64,000 bases of DNA from Ciborinia camelliae (GCA_025890175.1 JANPYM010000017.1:418659-482658); one strand, 5' to 3'; counted from the stretch's first letter, positions 35,559 through 47,771 are shown. A program made the numbers and translations. The notes: a model not told the origin generated them from the letters alone.

Positions 35559-36167
35559 CCTTAGCGGAGGTACCAGGTGTTGAGAAACCGTTAATATATT
35601 ATATCTATTATAAAAAACTGTATTTGAAAACTATAATTATAATTTTGAAAATAAATAATTTATAAATATAAACTAAATATAAATATAAATAATATTTAAT
35701 TATAAATTATATTTTAACAAAAAAGCTGTATTTAAATCGAAATACCGTTTTTGAATTAAAACATTGTTTTTGAAAATAAATCGTTTTTGAAATCATTTTA
35801 ACTATATAATTTTATTTATTTTTAATTAATCAAAACAAAACATATTCTTTATAGTGTAATGATAATGCGTTTGATTTGAATTTTCAAAGTTAAAAAAAAA
35901 AAATTAATTAAAATTTAAATATTTTAATTAATAGAAATATCTTAATTAATATTTCTTTTTTTTTTTTTAAATTCAAAATATTTAAAAATAGTTTATATTT
36001 TCAAAAACACTTTTTTTTTCAAAAACACTTTTTTTTTCAAAAACGCTTTATTTTCAAAAACGCTTTATTTTCAAATATAATGCAAATATTTTATCAACTG
36101 AGATATAGTTTTTAAACCTAATCACAATGAAATCATTGTTTCTAAACCCCTAATACCTCCGCTAAGG
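35559..36167. mobile_element. 609-bp MITE-like element with TIRs related to the 10-kb block
   Basis: The left end CCTTAGCGGAGGTACCAGG and the right end (reverse strand) CCTTAGCGGAGGTATTAGG are near-perfect terminal inverted repeats, followed by TGTTGAGAAACCGTT and GGTTTAGAAACAATG. TA lies outside both (35557-35558, 36168-36169). Inside, GTTTTTGAAAATAAA-type units occur on the left (about 35745-35795) and inverted, in tandem, on the right (about 36000-36075), so the ends can fold over a long distance. No open frame. The AGGGG-TTT-AGAAACC core matches both ends of the 12.5-22.6 kb block, suggesting one family with this as its short, non-autonomous form. Confidence 0.7.
35846..35893 (+). other. 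Possible decayed tRNA-like fragment inside the 609-bp element
   Basis: TTTATAGTGTAATGATAATG followed by a TTTGA...TCAAA stem-loop resembles the D arm and anticodon arm of a tRNA. The T arm that should follow is only A+T-rich sequence. It could be the worn head of a tRNA-derived SINE trapped in the element, or chance. Confidence 0.25.
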
Positions 36168-38154
36168 TAGGTAGGTATACAGAGATTCAATGTAAAGAAC
36201 GATGGTTGGGTGGGTGGGTGGGTCGGTGTACGTATCTAGTGTAGTGAGTGTAGTGTATCGTAGGCGAGGAATATTATTGGTTGGTTGGTTGGTTATTGGT
36301 CGGTTCGAGCGGCTGTATGTAGGGAGGTAGGGAGGTAGGTAGGTAGGTAGGTAGGTAGGTAGGTAGGTAGGTAGGTAGGTAGGTAGGTAGGTAGGTAGGT
36401 AGGTAGGTAGGTAGGTAGGTAGGTAGGTAGGTAGGTAGGTAGGTAGGTAGGTAGGTAGGTAGGTAGGTAGGTAGGTAGGTAGGTAGGTAGGTAGGTAGGT
36501 AGGTAGGTAGGTAGGTAGGTAATTAGGTACGAGAAACTTGTGAGTCATGAGCGAGCGAGCGAGTTAGTTAGTGTTTTGTGAGTTAGTTACCTATTAGTGT
36601 TTTGCGAGAAACGAATATACCTATAATGAAACATTTAAGTCGTACCTACCTACCTACCTATTTAAAGGCCAAAAAAGACAAAAAAGATGCAATCAGGACC
36701 TTCGTAGAAGGAAGGAAAGGAAGGGGGAGATGCCAAATAAGGCCTTGGGGAAGATAGTCAGATAGAGAGAGAGATAGAAATGAAGAAAAAGCGAGAAAGA
36801 GTACGAATGCGAATGCGAACGGGAGGGAGGTAGGTAGGTAGGTACCTATAGGTCACCTACAAGACTCCAGGCATCGCTTGGGAATCTATTATATTAGATC
36901 GTGTAATGTAATGTACCTAATTGTAATGAGAATTGAATATTAACCATTGATTGATCGTGTTTTTCATCATTGTCTTGTTCGTAGGATATACATATACAAC
37001 ATATACATATATATCTTTCAGCCGCTCTCATTGCATCTCATTTCATTTCATTTGACCTGACCCGATTTTCTAATTTCCTCCTGCCTTTCGTCTCCATTTG
37101 ATTGATGCCCTGCGATGCGAATGATCTTCCCCCTTTGCCTCCTCTCTTTATTTTCCGACACTCAAATTCTGGGGCTCGTAGCTTTTGTTCGGTATGTTTT
37201 AGCTCTCCAAAACGAGATGGGAGGTAGTAAGCCAAAGGCAGAATGTAGAATGCCTGATAGGATCAACCAGAACATATGCAAGAAAAAAAGAATAAGCAAG
37301 CATATGAACTGTGCCTTGACTGTGCGTCAGTTCGAATCGAAGCAAAAAAAAATGAGATAGAATCGGTTGTGATATGATATGGTATTGTTCGGCCGACATT
37401 GCGAAGTTTGAGAGATATGGGCATAAACAAAACAGTGGAAGAAAAGGACGAAAAAATTGCCGTTCAAAAAAGAGAATAAAAAGGGACAAATGTGAAAGTA
37501 AACGCCCTCCCCATATTGTTACAGATGGGTGTGATCTAGTCAGATGCAATTGATGAATGGCGTGCTGTTGGAGCTGCCAGTAAAATGTGCTGTACATATA
37601 CACGGACGAATAATACAGATAGATACAAGTTAAAGTTTTCTCTCTCCCTCTCTTCTGTTTTTCTTTCTAGAATTGAAGGAATAAACATGAAAACATGAAA
37701 TATGAAATATGAAACGTAAAAAAAATAGAATGCAAAGCTCAGAAGAGGAAAACACGCAAGGAAATGCAAAGATGGTATCAATGAAGAATAACCTTTTTCC
37801 TTTCGCCACCATATGACGGCGAAGGAAGGCAAGGCAAGCGGGCGCAGGAAACAAGAGAGCAAGAATGCATAGAACAATGGGTATGTAGCAATCTGGTGAC
37901 TTTGACTTTTCGTGTATATGTTTTCGCATGCGTCCGTTGCTCGTTCATCGTTACTTCGTTTCAAGGATTTAGGTGGGAGAGTAATGCTATGTAGGTAGCT
38001 GGGATATTCCGAGTGTATGGTTCGTGTTGGACAGTGATGTGATGTGTCAATTCTCTTTCCTTTCTCTTGTATCTTATTGTTCCCCGTGACAAGATGGAAT
38101 GGAAAGAGTGAAAAGATGGGACGAGAATAGGATGGGAAGGAGAAGATAGAGTGT
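36168..38154. other. Gene-free region with large GGTA array
   Basis: Apart from the (GGTA)47 array I see GGTTGGTT (36278-36295), GAGCGAGC (36549-36561) and GGTAGGTA (36826-36846) patches. From about 37,000 the sequence is of ordinary composition but holds only short, unrecognisable frames on either strand, and forms the 3' flank of the SDR gene. Confidence 0.5.
36333..36521. repeat. (GGTA)n microsatellite, about 47 uninterrupted copies
   Basis: An uninterrupted 189-bp run of the tetranucleotide GGTA, preceded by imperfect GGGA/GGTA units. It is the longest instance of the TACC/GGTA repeat that is scattered through every intergenic region of the window. The Pro-Thr-Tyr-Leu open frame on the minus strand is a product of the repeat. 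Confidence 0.95.
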
Positions 38155-39483
38155 CTATTTTGCAACAGGCCACCAGCCTATCCTGATATAACTATCAATC
38201 ATACCCTGCAGCAAATCCTTTGTAACCTTTGGGTGATCATATTTGAACCCAACCACCTTCTCAATTCTGCTCCCGTCCATGCTCAAATCGGTATCCTTCA
38301 GTAATTCCTTTTCCATGAATGGTGTAAGGGGCCCTGGTCGGGTAATACCCGCTTCCTCGAGAAGATCCGCCCAGGGACCAAGGACCTCTTCGTTGATATC
38401 ATTTATAACACTGTCCATATTCAACTTTGCGAAAGTGCTAATCAGTTGTCCTTGGAAGCCAGTTTTGATGCCAAAAATCTCGCCAATGAGCTCGGCGATA
38501 ATCCCTTGAGATGTCTCTCCCTTATCCACAACATTGAAAGTGGGTATCATGCCCATAGATTTGACGTCCCAGTTTGGTTTCCCAGAGACGGAATACCATT
38601 CGGCGACGGCCCAAAGTGCTTTGCAAGTATCATTTATGTTGACTGTGTTTACGCGCAAATCCTTTGTCCAAAGCCATTTCATCTCTTCGTTGAGATGTTG
38701 GTAGATACGTGCCATGGTGAGAGACATAGGAACGAATTGGTGGGCATATTCACCGTATACATGTGCCAGGCGAACAATGATGAGGTTCAATCTAAGTGAA
38801 TACAGACGTTAGCAAAAGAAGTGAGGGGAATATGAATTTCTGGACACCCCCCATGTACCCCTCACGGCCAGACGAAACATGTAGATAAGAAATCCAGACT
38901 TACCCCTCAATCTTGGCCAATGCCTCCTCGGCCTGCAATTTGAAAGTAGCGATCTTGCTCCAGGGCTTCAACTTATCCCCCTCTTTACTTGGTGTCGAAT
39001 CTGATTTGTATACCATTCCCGTACTCAGTTCTACGAAGGCTTTGACACCTCTCTTGGCAGCCTCTTTTCCAACCGCAATACTCAGTGCCAACGAGCGCAC
39101 CTTGTAGACCTCATCTTCTTGTGAATATCTTGTCTCTCCTCCACAGTTGAAGACATAATCCCACTGTTTTCCATCCGCGCGATCGAAGATTCTCGGTAGC
39201 GATTCTAGAAGGCCGGATGTAAAATATTAGACGAGTGAAGACACAACATGAAGGGGTGAAGTGAAAAGTGTTTAAACATACGCTCTTTACTAGCATCGGC
39301 TTGCATGAATTTATCACTCGAGCAAGCATCCTCGAACTCTGGTGCCAGCCATGCTAGTTGTGGTAGCACTTTATCCACAATCCGTACTTCAGATGCTAGA
39401 TTGTTTTTATGAATATGTAATGCGAGAAATCGTCCAATGTATCCGAGACCTCCGATGATGAGAACTGCTGGCTTCTCCGCCAT
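38155..39483 (-). CDS. Atypical extended SDR, NAD-dependent epimerase/dehydratase-like
   Basis: Exons 39483-39282, 39204-38904 and 38791-38155, with introns of 77 nt (GTATGT/CTAG) and 112 nt (GTAAGT, GCTAACG, TTAG), give 379 aa. The N-terminus carries the NAD(P) Rossmann motif GGLGYIG at residues 11-17; NCGGETRYS (87-95) and LSTGMVY (127-133) match the extended-SDR core. The usual YxxxK active site is altered: Lys156 is present (IATFKLQAEEAL), but the place of the Tyr is Ile152. This fits a group of fungal proteins annotated only as epimerase/dehydratase. The substrate is unknown, and catalysis by the classical mechanism is doubtful, so a binding or regulatory role is possible. No signal peptide; likely cytosolic. 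Boundaries are supported by frame at both junctions. Confidence 0.85.
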
Positions 39484-42400
39484 CTTTTGTGTATATTTCG
39501 TCTGATGTTTGACTTTGGATGTTTGACTTTTTCTTAGGAGATGTTGAACAATGAAAAGGTGTGTTGCGCAGAAAGGATGGAAGTGTGGATTTGTGGGTGA
39601 AGTTGAAGATTGAAGAGTAAGTATTATGGTCCTCTTGTGGTCTGTGGTTATCCTTCAAAAGTATTTAATATGGAGATGGATGTAAGAGCATTTAGAAGAT
39701 GGACCCAAGAGGATGGTTTTCCCGTGTTCTTAAATTAAAGAAATAATACCAATTTTTGCTCCAAGGGCGAACCGTTCAAAGTCCAAAGCACTCCGTAGTT
39801 TTTCGTGAGACGAAATATAATAATAATAATTTGGAAAGTCGGTATGGGTAGGTATGGGTAGGTATGGTATGGTATGGTATGATCCGTATGGATAATGAAT
39901 GGTATGTATGAGGTAGCCTGGTAGGGCTTGAGAAAAGTTTAATCTGTACCTAGGTTATGTATATGTGCGGCGAGGTTATGAATATGGATATGGATATGGA
40001 TATGGATGGATATGGAATAATCTGGATATGGATATGGATATGGATGGGTATAGGTAGGTATAGGTATGGATGTTTTCCCCCGTCTCGTTGCAGGTGGTGA
40101 TCTAGGTGGTCCTCGTTTTTGTGTACTAGCTACCTAGGTAGGTAGTAGATACTCGAGTAACTAAGTTGTATGCAAGAATCTGGTAATAATGGGAAGGTAT
40201 GAAGTAGGTAGCAGGTAGCAGGTAGTATCCTCTTTCTTTACATATTATCACTTGGGGTATAGGTAGGTAGCATAGAAGGTTAATATCTGACACTTTTATC
40301 CAATCTGCCATCTTGGTTGGGAAGTTCTCAGACCCTTTCTTTTTTGGTGATGAAGAAACACACAAGTGACGAGTATCTAATTACAAATTTACAATATGTC
40401 TATGATAGGGGGCATCTTTTGGCCTTTCCTTCTTTTCCTCTTCTAAGTTCTCTTCCTAGGTAGATACCCTGTCAAGTATTGTAATAATAATAATAATATA
40501 ATATCAATTTTGTGATTTCTCTTGGGGGCAGTTAATAATATTAAGGCTAGCTATTAATAATACCTACCTATTCTAATTTCTAACTCTAAAGGCACTTGGA
40601 CTGGACTGTACTGCCCCAGTGCAGTGACTGCGAGTCTGTGACTACCTACTGTGTGGACACTGGACATATTGGATTGATACGAAGCGGAATATTCCCAGTA
40701 TTTCTACTACTGTAGTCTGTGTCTCATTATTATTTTCTGAAGGATCGCCGGCTATAGGATAATGGATACCTATCACCTATGTATGCGGGCAGAGCGGCAG
40801 AGCAGAAATCAAGTGAATAAAGTATCTACGAATCAGGAAGGAGAACATACCACATGTACACTACAAGAGAAAGGAATCAAAACAGGTTGAATTTTTTTTG
40901 AATTTTTTTTGAACTCTTCTTTTCTTTTCTTGGTTGTCCTTCCTGTCAAGTGGCATGAATGATCGACCTGCATCTGCAACAGAACAGAGGCATAAGGGAG
41001 ACCGTAGAACCAAGGTGGTACTACATGATGCAACAAGCCTTGCTCTCGGAATTTCATGAAATTGTTGTACAGTATATGTGTTTCAATGGGTAGTCCCGCA
41101 ATTTGGATGATGCTTAACCTAGGTAGGTACTTTTTTGGGTTCTACCGCAAAGCTGCAAAGCTGCTCGATGTGATGTGAATCGTGATGCGATGTGATGAAT
41201 TTGATCATGGATGGAACCTAGGATGGCGAACATTTGCTTGCTTGCTTGCATGTTCACGATACGATCACAGGAACAGTCCTGTACTCTTGAGAATCAGATC
41301 TTTATTTTGTGGGACACGTCAAAATTGTTATAAAAAGGTGGATTCTTCAATATTAATTGGCTGCACCTGATGATCCTCATTTATATCCCCCCCCATATAT
41401 ATCAAGCAAAGCCGTTCGCGACATGGTCTGAAAAGAGTCGAAAGGATTATTTCGTTTGATTTTCATTTGATTTTCATTTTATTGATATTTTACTGATATT
41501 TTCAGGGGCTATTCATTCGTAGCGCACAAGTTACAACTTGCAAGTTGCATATTAACACGTCCTGGTATTTCTTAGTTTTATTCTTGAATCTTGAATCTTG
41601 ATACATTATTCTGTACTTAAGATGCTTGATGCTTGATGCTTGATATTACATATTCTGCATACAACGTTCTAGGATTTAATCCGATGCTTCCAGAGTTCCA
41701 TTGCTTCTAGAAGATTACAAGATTTCCTATTAAGGATTTATCATTCAGTGGGGTCCAAAATTTATATCCAATCTTCCTTGTTTTTCCCTGCCCTTGTCTT
41801 GTGCCTGTCAATTTCAATTTTAGTTGCCGCTTCCTGCGGATGCTACCCTTTGGTCTACCAAACTTTAACCCTTGGGGCCACGGAACCGGGAGGACAAGTA
41901 ACAAAATCCCTCGATTGATTTGGTTCCAACCACCTGACTAGGATTGGTGGATCTTGGGAGGATTTGCCTACTGAATTATTGCCACTATTAGCACAAATTA
42001 TACCACGATGGCGAGGAATACGTCGATGGCGGGATGATCAAGAGCGAAGACCCCCCGTCAGTTACGGTTACCTATTAGCACGATATATAAAGGTGGCAAT
42101 AAGGTCTCATTATTATGTCGAAGGAGCTTCGGTACTTTCACAATTTTCCTTATCCTTGTGGATTTTTATCCTAGTTCCGATGAAAAGGTTTAAGAAGTTT
42201 TCGCTTTAATCTCCTATATCTACCGGGTACGAGTACAGATAGGGGGGCATCACTTGAGAGTTGAGGCAAACATCATGACGAAAGACAAATCCGTACGACA
42301 TCCAACCAGCACAGGCCTCATTCCCCCATACAAGACATCCATCACGCACGCACAGGCGATTGGGTTCCAATTGTGAGATTCAATAGATCAAGAGGGGCAG

Positions 42401-45400
42401 TTCCTATAATAGTTTCTTGTTATCCGAGGTCAACGTGGGCAATATAGGTATCTGCTATCCGCAAATGCCGAACGCAACGCTGGGAGACTTGGCAAAGTGA
42501 TCAAAAACCCCCTCAACCGCCGACGATAACCTTTTGTTGTTCAAGTGCGAATTGAGCCTACATAACTTGGCAAGATTCATAAGGCAAGAGGCCTGTTGTT
42601 ATTTGGATTTTCATTGGATATCATTCCACTGGTTCTCCGGCCTCATGCAGGAACGGCCAAGAAGAGGCGAAGTTCCTCACCTGCATACAAGTAGTATGCA
42701 AGTCATCTCAGATTCATTTAAACCTCCTTCCTCAACCTTCCATCTCCTGCATGGAATTTTCTGAAACGGAAATTGTAAGGTCGTGATCTCATCTCTTGTT
42801 TGGTTGGTTGTCGCAAACACCTGCATACCACTGTTCCATCACATAAATGCGAATTTCATTTAATAGTATTCATGGTTAAAACTGCCATGTTCAGCGTCGC
42901 ATGCATATACTGGTGCATCGAGAGTCGTACCAATTTTCTAGAAGGATTCGAGAATTTCCGAAAGAATTTCTTTGCTGCACTCTTGCTGCAGGAGACATGC
43001 ATGGCAAATGAGGAAGGAACCGAGGTCATTTATCGGAATATCAGCACCAACATTTCATTTATCATGAGATTGTACCTGTAATTTGTGCATTAACAAAATT
43101 GCAACACGAGGTTTGACGTGGTTCTTTTTCCGGGGATTGTGTCATTCAAATGTCACAAGTGTGAATGTTTGATGGAAAGCCAGGTTTCATACGATATCAT
43201 CAACAAGCATTGATTTCCAATTACTCTCGCATTTCTCTTATGAATGTACGAGAAATAGGGGAACTTTCATCGATTGAATTTCTTTCGCAAGACCTATTTC
43301 TCTAATATTATACTGTGGTATGATATGACAATCGCCACTACTCTATGCATCAATTCTCCGAGCCCCCAGAATTCAGCCATGGGCCCTTAACAAGGACCCT
43401 TCGTCATACCATCAAAAAACGCACTTCTCGACCCCATCTACTCTGCTCTGACTTCCAACACTTTCATCTCGTTGAACATTCAAGTAGAATTGGAGATTAG
43501 AAAGCTCTTCCTCCAAGGATTTCGGCATATACGTCCTCCTAACATGCATGGATACAACCTATCCACCACAAATACTGTCCACTCTTTGATACCATGGTTG
43601 TACCGATCCCAGCATATTATACGCATACCCCAAATTGAATACATGAGATACGTATATCCAAACCCAGTATACGACTAGGTATAAAAACGTAGGACTAGCA
43701 TGCGGACTCGAAGACCCCGCAGAAAAATAATGAGGGGGATAATATTTAATTTGAGGTAGAAGTTGAAGTAGAAGTAGAAGTGGAGCCTGTGGTTGATATA
43801 AATACCCACGTTCCCCAAAATCTGCGGATTCTTCTTCTCGGCCTGCGCATAGTAAGAGTGTCTTGAGTGGGCGGAACCAACGCCATACTGATATGATAGT
43901 ATTCGTGTGAATATGAAGATATCGGCGCATGTGAACGAGTCCTTCCACTCCCTCGTGGACCTGGGAGAATCTGTTCGTGTTTTCTTAAGTGATGGACGGA
44001 TCGATCGGTATGTATGTAGGAGGGGGTCGGCGATGGAGACTGAGGTGTGCTGGGAGAAGGTTGAATAGAAGGGTGGGAGAAACATGCTTGGGGTTGTGTG
44101 TGTAGATGTGATGGATGGTTTAGAAGAGACTTGGTTGCGTGTCGTTTATCTTTATCTTTGGAGGTTTAAGTTGGGATAAAGTAAAGTAAGTGTATTTGGG
44201 TAGGTATTTTCAAACTTTTCTATCGTATATTTATGCGAGGAGGGGTTGTATAGTGCTGGATGGATGGATGGTGTAATGATAATGATGTATGGGACCTTAG
44301 GGATGTGGATGTGGATGTTCGATCTAATATATTGATAACGGGCTGATGTTATTCTGCTACTCTGTGTTACGTTTATGGAGAGGGGAAAAGGGGGGAGGGG
44401 GGGTTAATGGCTCATAGCTTATAGAATGGAAAAGTCATACATACATACATATGTATCTTTTCTCCGCAATTTATTCATCGTCATCGGTTTTCTATATGGA
44501 TGTCATTGTCATCATGATACGAATCCACCAACTAGATCGGGCTACTATACCAAGGACTGACTATCCAGCTACTTTCATGTACATCTCAACTCGTGAATAT
44601 AAAAATGGAAAATCAAGTTCGGTGCGTGTATACCTATCTAGGTAGGTATTCTCCCAACATTAATTCTACAATCCCTCTGAAATTCGTATGTGTCAAAATC
44701 GCTTTTGGAGGTTATACATACATACTATAATCCACAAGTCGCGCGAGAAACGATTTTCAATACAGGACTCGAGAGTCGAACGCAGCTTCTAATAAGCCCA
44801 ACACCACCTATGTTTATAATTTTCTCTTCGGAAAAACGTAGGCTTGCCGGGTGATGGATGTATTTTTCATACATTTTTGACATGCTATATATTAGGTACT
44901 TACCTACTATCTACCTACTCTACTCTATTCACCGGCATCTTAGTATCCTTTATTTATTATTCTTATCATTATACCAGTAGGTAGGTAGGTAGGTAGGTAA
45001 GTACCTAGTCCAGATAACCAGCGAAATCCTCACTTCTTACATGAATAAAAATCAAACTCAAAAAAGAACTGGACTCACCTCACCGGCGATAGATAGGTAG
45101 CATTTCCTTCCCTTCCCGGTGAGCACCGACATCTTTTTTCCCCTTAAACTTTGACTTGGATCTGATTCGCATCTTGATTTTTCCTCCCCGGTGGTTTCTC
45201 TCTCTCAACCAATGCCAATCAATAATAATGGCAAAAGAATACCAGAATACCTACCTAATCCACTCCAAGATCTTTTGGCCACCGTACCAACCTCCTCCAA
45301 CTAGGTATCCTAATCCTACTCCCTCTCTCAATTGATCCGCTGACTTGGAGTATTATACTCCGTATAATCGGTCTACATCAAAGAAGAAAGTCCCGTAGTA

Positions 45401-45705
45401 CTAGATACGGTACCTACCTACTCTGGAACTCAAAAATAACTCAAGTTTCAACACCCACCATCCATCCATCCATCCACTCCATCCATCCACCCACTCCACT
45501 TTAAACCCACCGAGTCCCGCACACCCGACTCCCGACTCCCGAGTCCCGAGTCCCCAAACCTTCTTTCGTCCCATTATTCATCATTCATCCCCAAAAAAGC
45601 ACACCCGACACCTTTCTTTCCTTTTCCTTCTCCCTTCCCACTTCATCCATCCCTCCAACCATCCCGCAAAAAAAGCAAAAAAGAATGTTTGACAATTGAT
45701 CGTGA
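39484..45705. other. 6.2-kb gene-free region
   Basis: I find no supportable protein gene. The left 1.2 kb includes the SDR gene promoter and ATGGAT/GGTAT runs (39840-40070). From about 40.4 to 44.2 kb composition is ordinary, yet frames stay short (at most about 135 codons) and lack motifs. TACC/TAGG patches recur (40125-40143, 41117-41129, 44632-44650, 44975-45000), as do CCATCCAT (45460-45495) and GACTCCCGA/GAGTCCCGA (about 45528-45555) runs. A long promoter region, a non-coding transcript, or a decayed gene are all possible; nothing in the sequence decides. Confidence 0.5.
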
Positions 45706-45804
45706 TGAGCCCCGCAGGGATCGAACCTGCAATCTTTTGATGGAGAGAACTATTATTTCTAATAGAAGTCGAAGTCAAACGCGTTGCCATTGCGCCAGAA
45801 GCCC
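45706..45804 (-). tRNA. tRNA-Arg(UCG) with a 27-nt intron
   Basis: Read on the minus strand, the acceptor 5' strand GGGCTTC is followed by TG and a D arm starting GCGCAATGG. The anticodon stem TTTGA (loop CTTCGA plus A) pairs with TCAAA, the variable loop is AGATT, the T arm is GCAGG-TTCGATC-CCTGC, and the 3' strand is GGGGCTC plus discriminator A. Anticodon TCG (45770-45772) reads CGA arginine codons. The intron 45742-45768 sits between positions 37 and 38 as in nuclear tRNAs; the mature length is 72 nt before CCA. A- and B-box promoter sequences are internal, and a T-run for Pol III stop lies about 25-30 nt downstream. The acceptor stem needs three G-U pairs, which is unusual and leaves open some decay. 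Confidence 0.88.
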
Positions 45805-46240
45805 GATCATATTTGATTGGTGGTGGTTGGAGTTTGAGGCATATATAGTACGGTGGATGCGAATGTGGGGGGAGGAAAGTGTTAGTGTGTTGAAGAGGCG
45901 GGGAAAGGAAGGAATAAGGAGGAGAGAGAAGATGGAAGATGGAAGAGAGAGGAAATTAGATGATGTCTGATTGGAGGGAATGGAGTTTTGATTTAATGGT
46001 ACTGTAATGTGGTTGGGTCGGAGTTTTATATAGAATATGAAATTTGAAATGTGAAATATATAATAGAGCACAAATAAATAAAGAAGGGTATGTAGAATAC
46101 AAAGATGGTTAGATGGAATTCGAATAAGCTCTCAGTGGTAAAGAAACAATGCTCCTGTATTTTCATATCTCATGCAAACGTAACACATATCCCATCTCAT
46201 ATTCCCCTCGCCTCCAGATTCCCTCCCCCTATCTAACTAT
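45805..46240. other. Spacer between tRNA-Arg and CAP2
   Basis: No gene. Purine-rich GGAAGATGGAAGAGAG-type sequence occupies 45,890-45,960; the remainder is the 3' flank of CAP2, which ends at 46241. Confidence 0.5.
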
Positions 46241-47296
46241 CTACCTCTTCATCGCATCCAACATCTCTCCCCTAACCTTTCTCTCCTTAGCTCCCTCACT
46301 CAAACTCCCCAAACTCCTCAAATCTCCAACCACATCCTTGGCCTTCCCAAAATAAACCTCCTGTAACAAATTTCTCATCTTCAACTCCATATCCTCAACA
46401 AGTCTTCCAATATTAGCTATGTGTTCCGCATCATCTTGGATTGGTAAATCGGCTTCAATTTGTCGTGTCATGTTTCCGCTGAGGTCCATTTCGCCGAGCT
46501 CGTTGCCGCTGGTAGAAAGGGACAGGATGACGGTAGATGTAAGTTTGTAGTGGGCGGTACGGGCGCGGTCAACAGCTTCGAAAACGTGGATGCTGTCCCA
46601 AGAACCGGCGGAACTGGATGATGTGGGTGCCACTATTGAATCCCAGTTAGCTTCCGACTGAATTCGTCCATCTCTCCAATATGCCAAATATACATCTAAT
46701 TACAAGGAATCAAAAGAAATCAATCTCACCTTTCTTCAAAAGCACCACACCCGCAAATCCATCATCCAAATTCCAAAAATAAACACTACTAACACCCCCT
46801 TCATAATACAACTCCCTATAAACGTCAAAAGCTTCATTCGCTCGAATCTCCATCTTCCTAACCCTCTCACTAGGCACAGCACCTTCGCCCGCCCCATCAT
46901 TGTTTCCCTGATCATCAACACCGCCCGGCGTTGTACCACCTACGGGCGTCTCAAATTCACCACTCCATGGCGAACGATAGCTATCCCCATCACGATTATA
47001 GTCGCAGAGGAGGTAATCGCGACCGGTTTTGCGACAGCGGGAAACAGTAAGAGGTTGGTCGACGGAGCTGAGGAGATCTTCGGTTAGGGAGGGGACGAGA
47101 TCAATGAGGGAGTTTAGGTGGGTGGTGGTGTTTTTGGGGTTGAGACGGCGGAGGAGGTCGCTGTGGAGGTGAACGAGTTAGTGAACCAGTTAGTGAGCTC
47201 CGTAGATGAGTTTTTATTCTCAAATATGAAATTTTAGGTCATAGGAAATGATTGGTAAACATACAGCGCGCTATCAAATTGATCAACTTCAGCCAT
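46241..47296 (-). CDS. CAP2: F-actin-capping protein subunit beta
   Basis: Exons 47296-47265, 47160-46730 and 46632-46241, with introns of 104 nt (GTATGT/CACAG) and 97 nt (GTGAGA, GCTAACTGG, AATAG), give 284 aa, the usual length. The spliced N-terminus reads [15 protein letters not shown], and [21 protein letters not shown] near residue 65 is the CapZ-beta signature. [17 protein letters not shown] leads into the junction; the third exon carries WDSIHVFEA and the C-terminal [19 protein letters not shown]. With the alpha subunit it forms the heterodimer that caps barbed ends of actin filaments at cortical patches. An acidic Gly/Asp insert at about residues 92-113 ([19 protein letters not shown]) is seen in filamentous fungi. 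Exon 1 is only 32 nt. Confidence 0.94.
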
Positions 47297-47771
47297 TTTG
47301 AAGGTGGTTGTGTCAAGTATGGAGCTTGCGTTGTCAAAGTTGAAGATGGAGGGGTTGACGTTCGAGGTACGTTTTAGCGAGAAGCCGGTGTCTGATTATT
47401 GAAAAGGAACTGGAAGAATTTGGGAATACTAAGCTAAATAGCTGGATGTAATAACAAGATAAATTTACTAGGAAATATTTACGTTCAAACATATTGTATT
47501 GCATTTTAGAATTATGTATATGCTGTTTCTGGCGTGGATACAACATTGAGCCAAAAGGACTCAAGCAAGAAGGACCAGCTATATGCAACCCATTCGTTCA
47601 CCACCCTTGAATTTGGATCGAGTTCCCTCCATCAGAGTCCCATCCATTACGCCAGAGTTTACCCACCCACCCCGTGAAAAGTGCTCCAGCCAATGTAACA
47701 ACTCCGTTGTAATGAATCATCGCCCCTATTTATCGTACAATGCTAATGCAATGCGAAACCAGGAATCCATC
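47297..47771. promoter_or_regulatory. CAP2 promoter and LSD1 3' flank
   Basis: This 475-bp gap separates the CAP2 start codon from the LSD1 stop codon; both genes are on the minus strand. It must contain the LSD1 terminator and the CAP2 promoter. No specific site is recognised. Confidence 0.45.

Noticed and set aside
36162..36548. 128-codon minus-strand frame of Leu-Pro-Thr-Tyr repeats
   Set aside because: It is the translation of the GGTA microsatellite; the repeat keeps all frames open and there is no other coding sign.
43675..44085. 136-codon minus-strand frame
   Set aside because: Composition of Tyr/Phe/Leu-rich noncoding DNA, no motif, no supporting splice sites.
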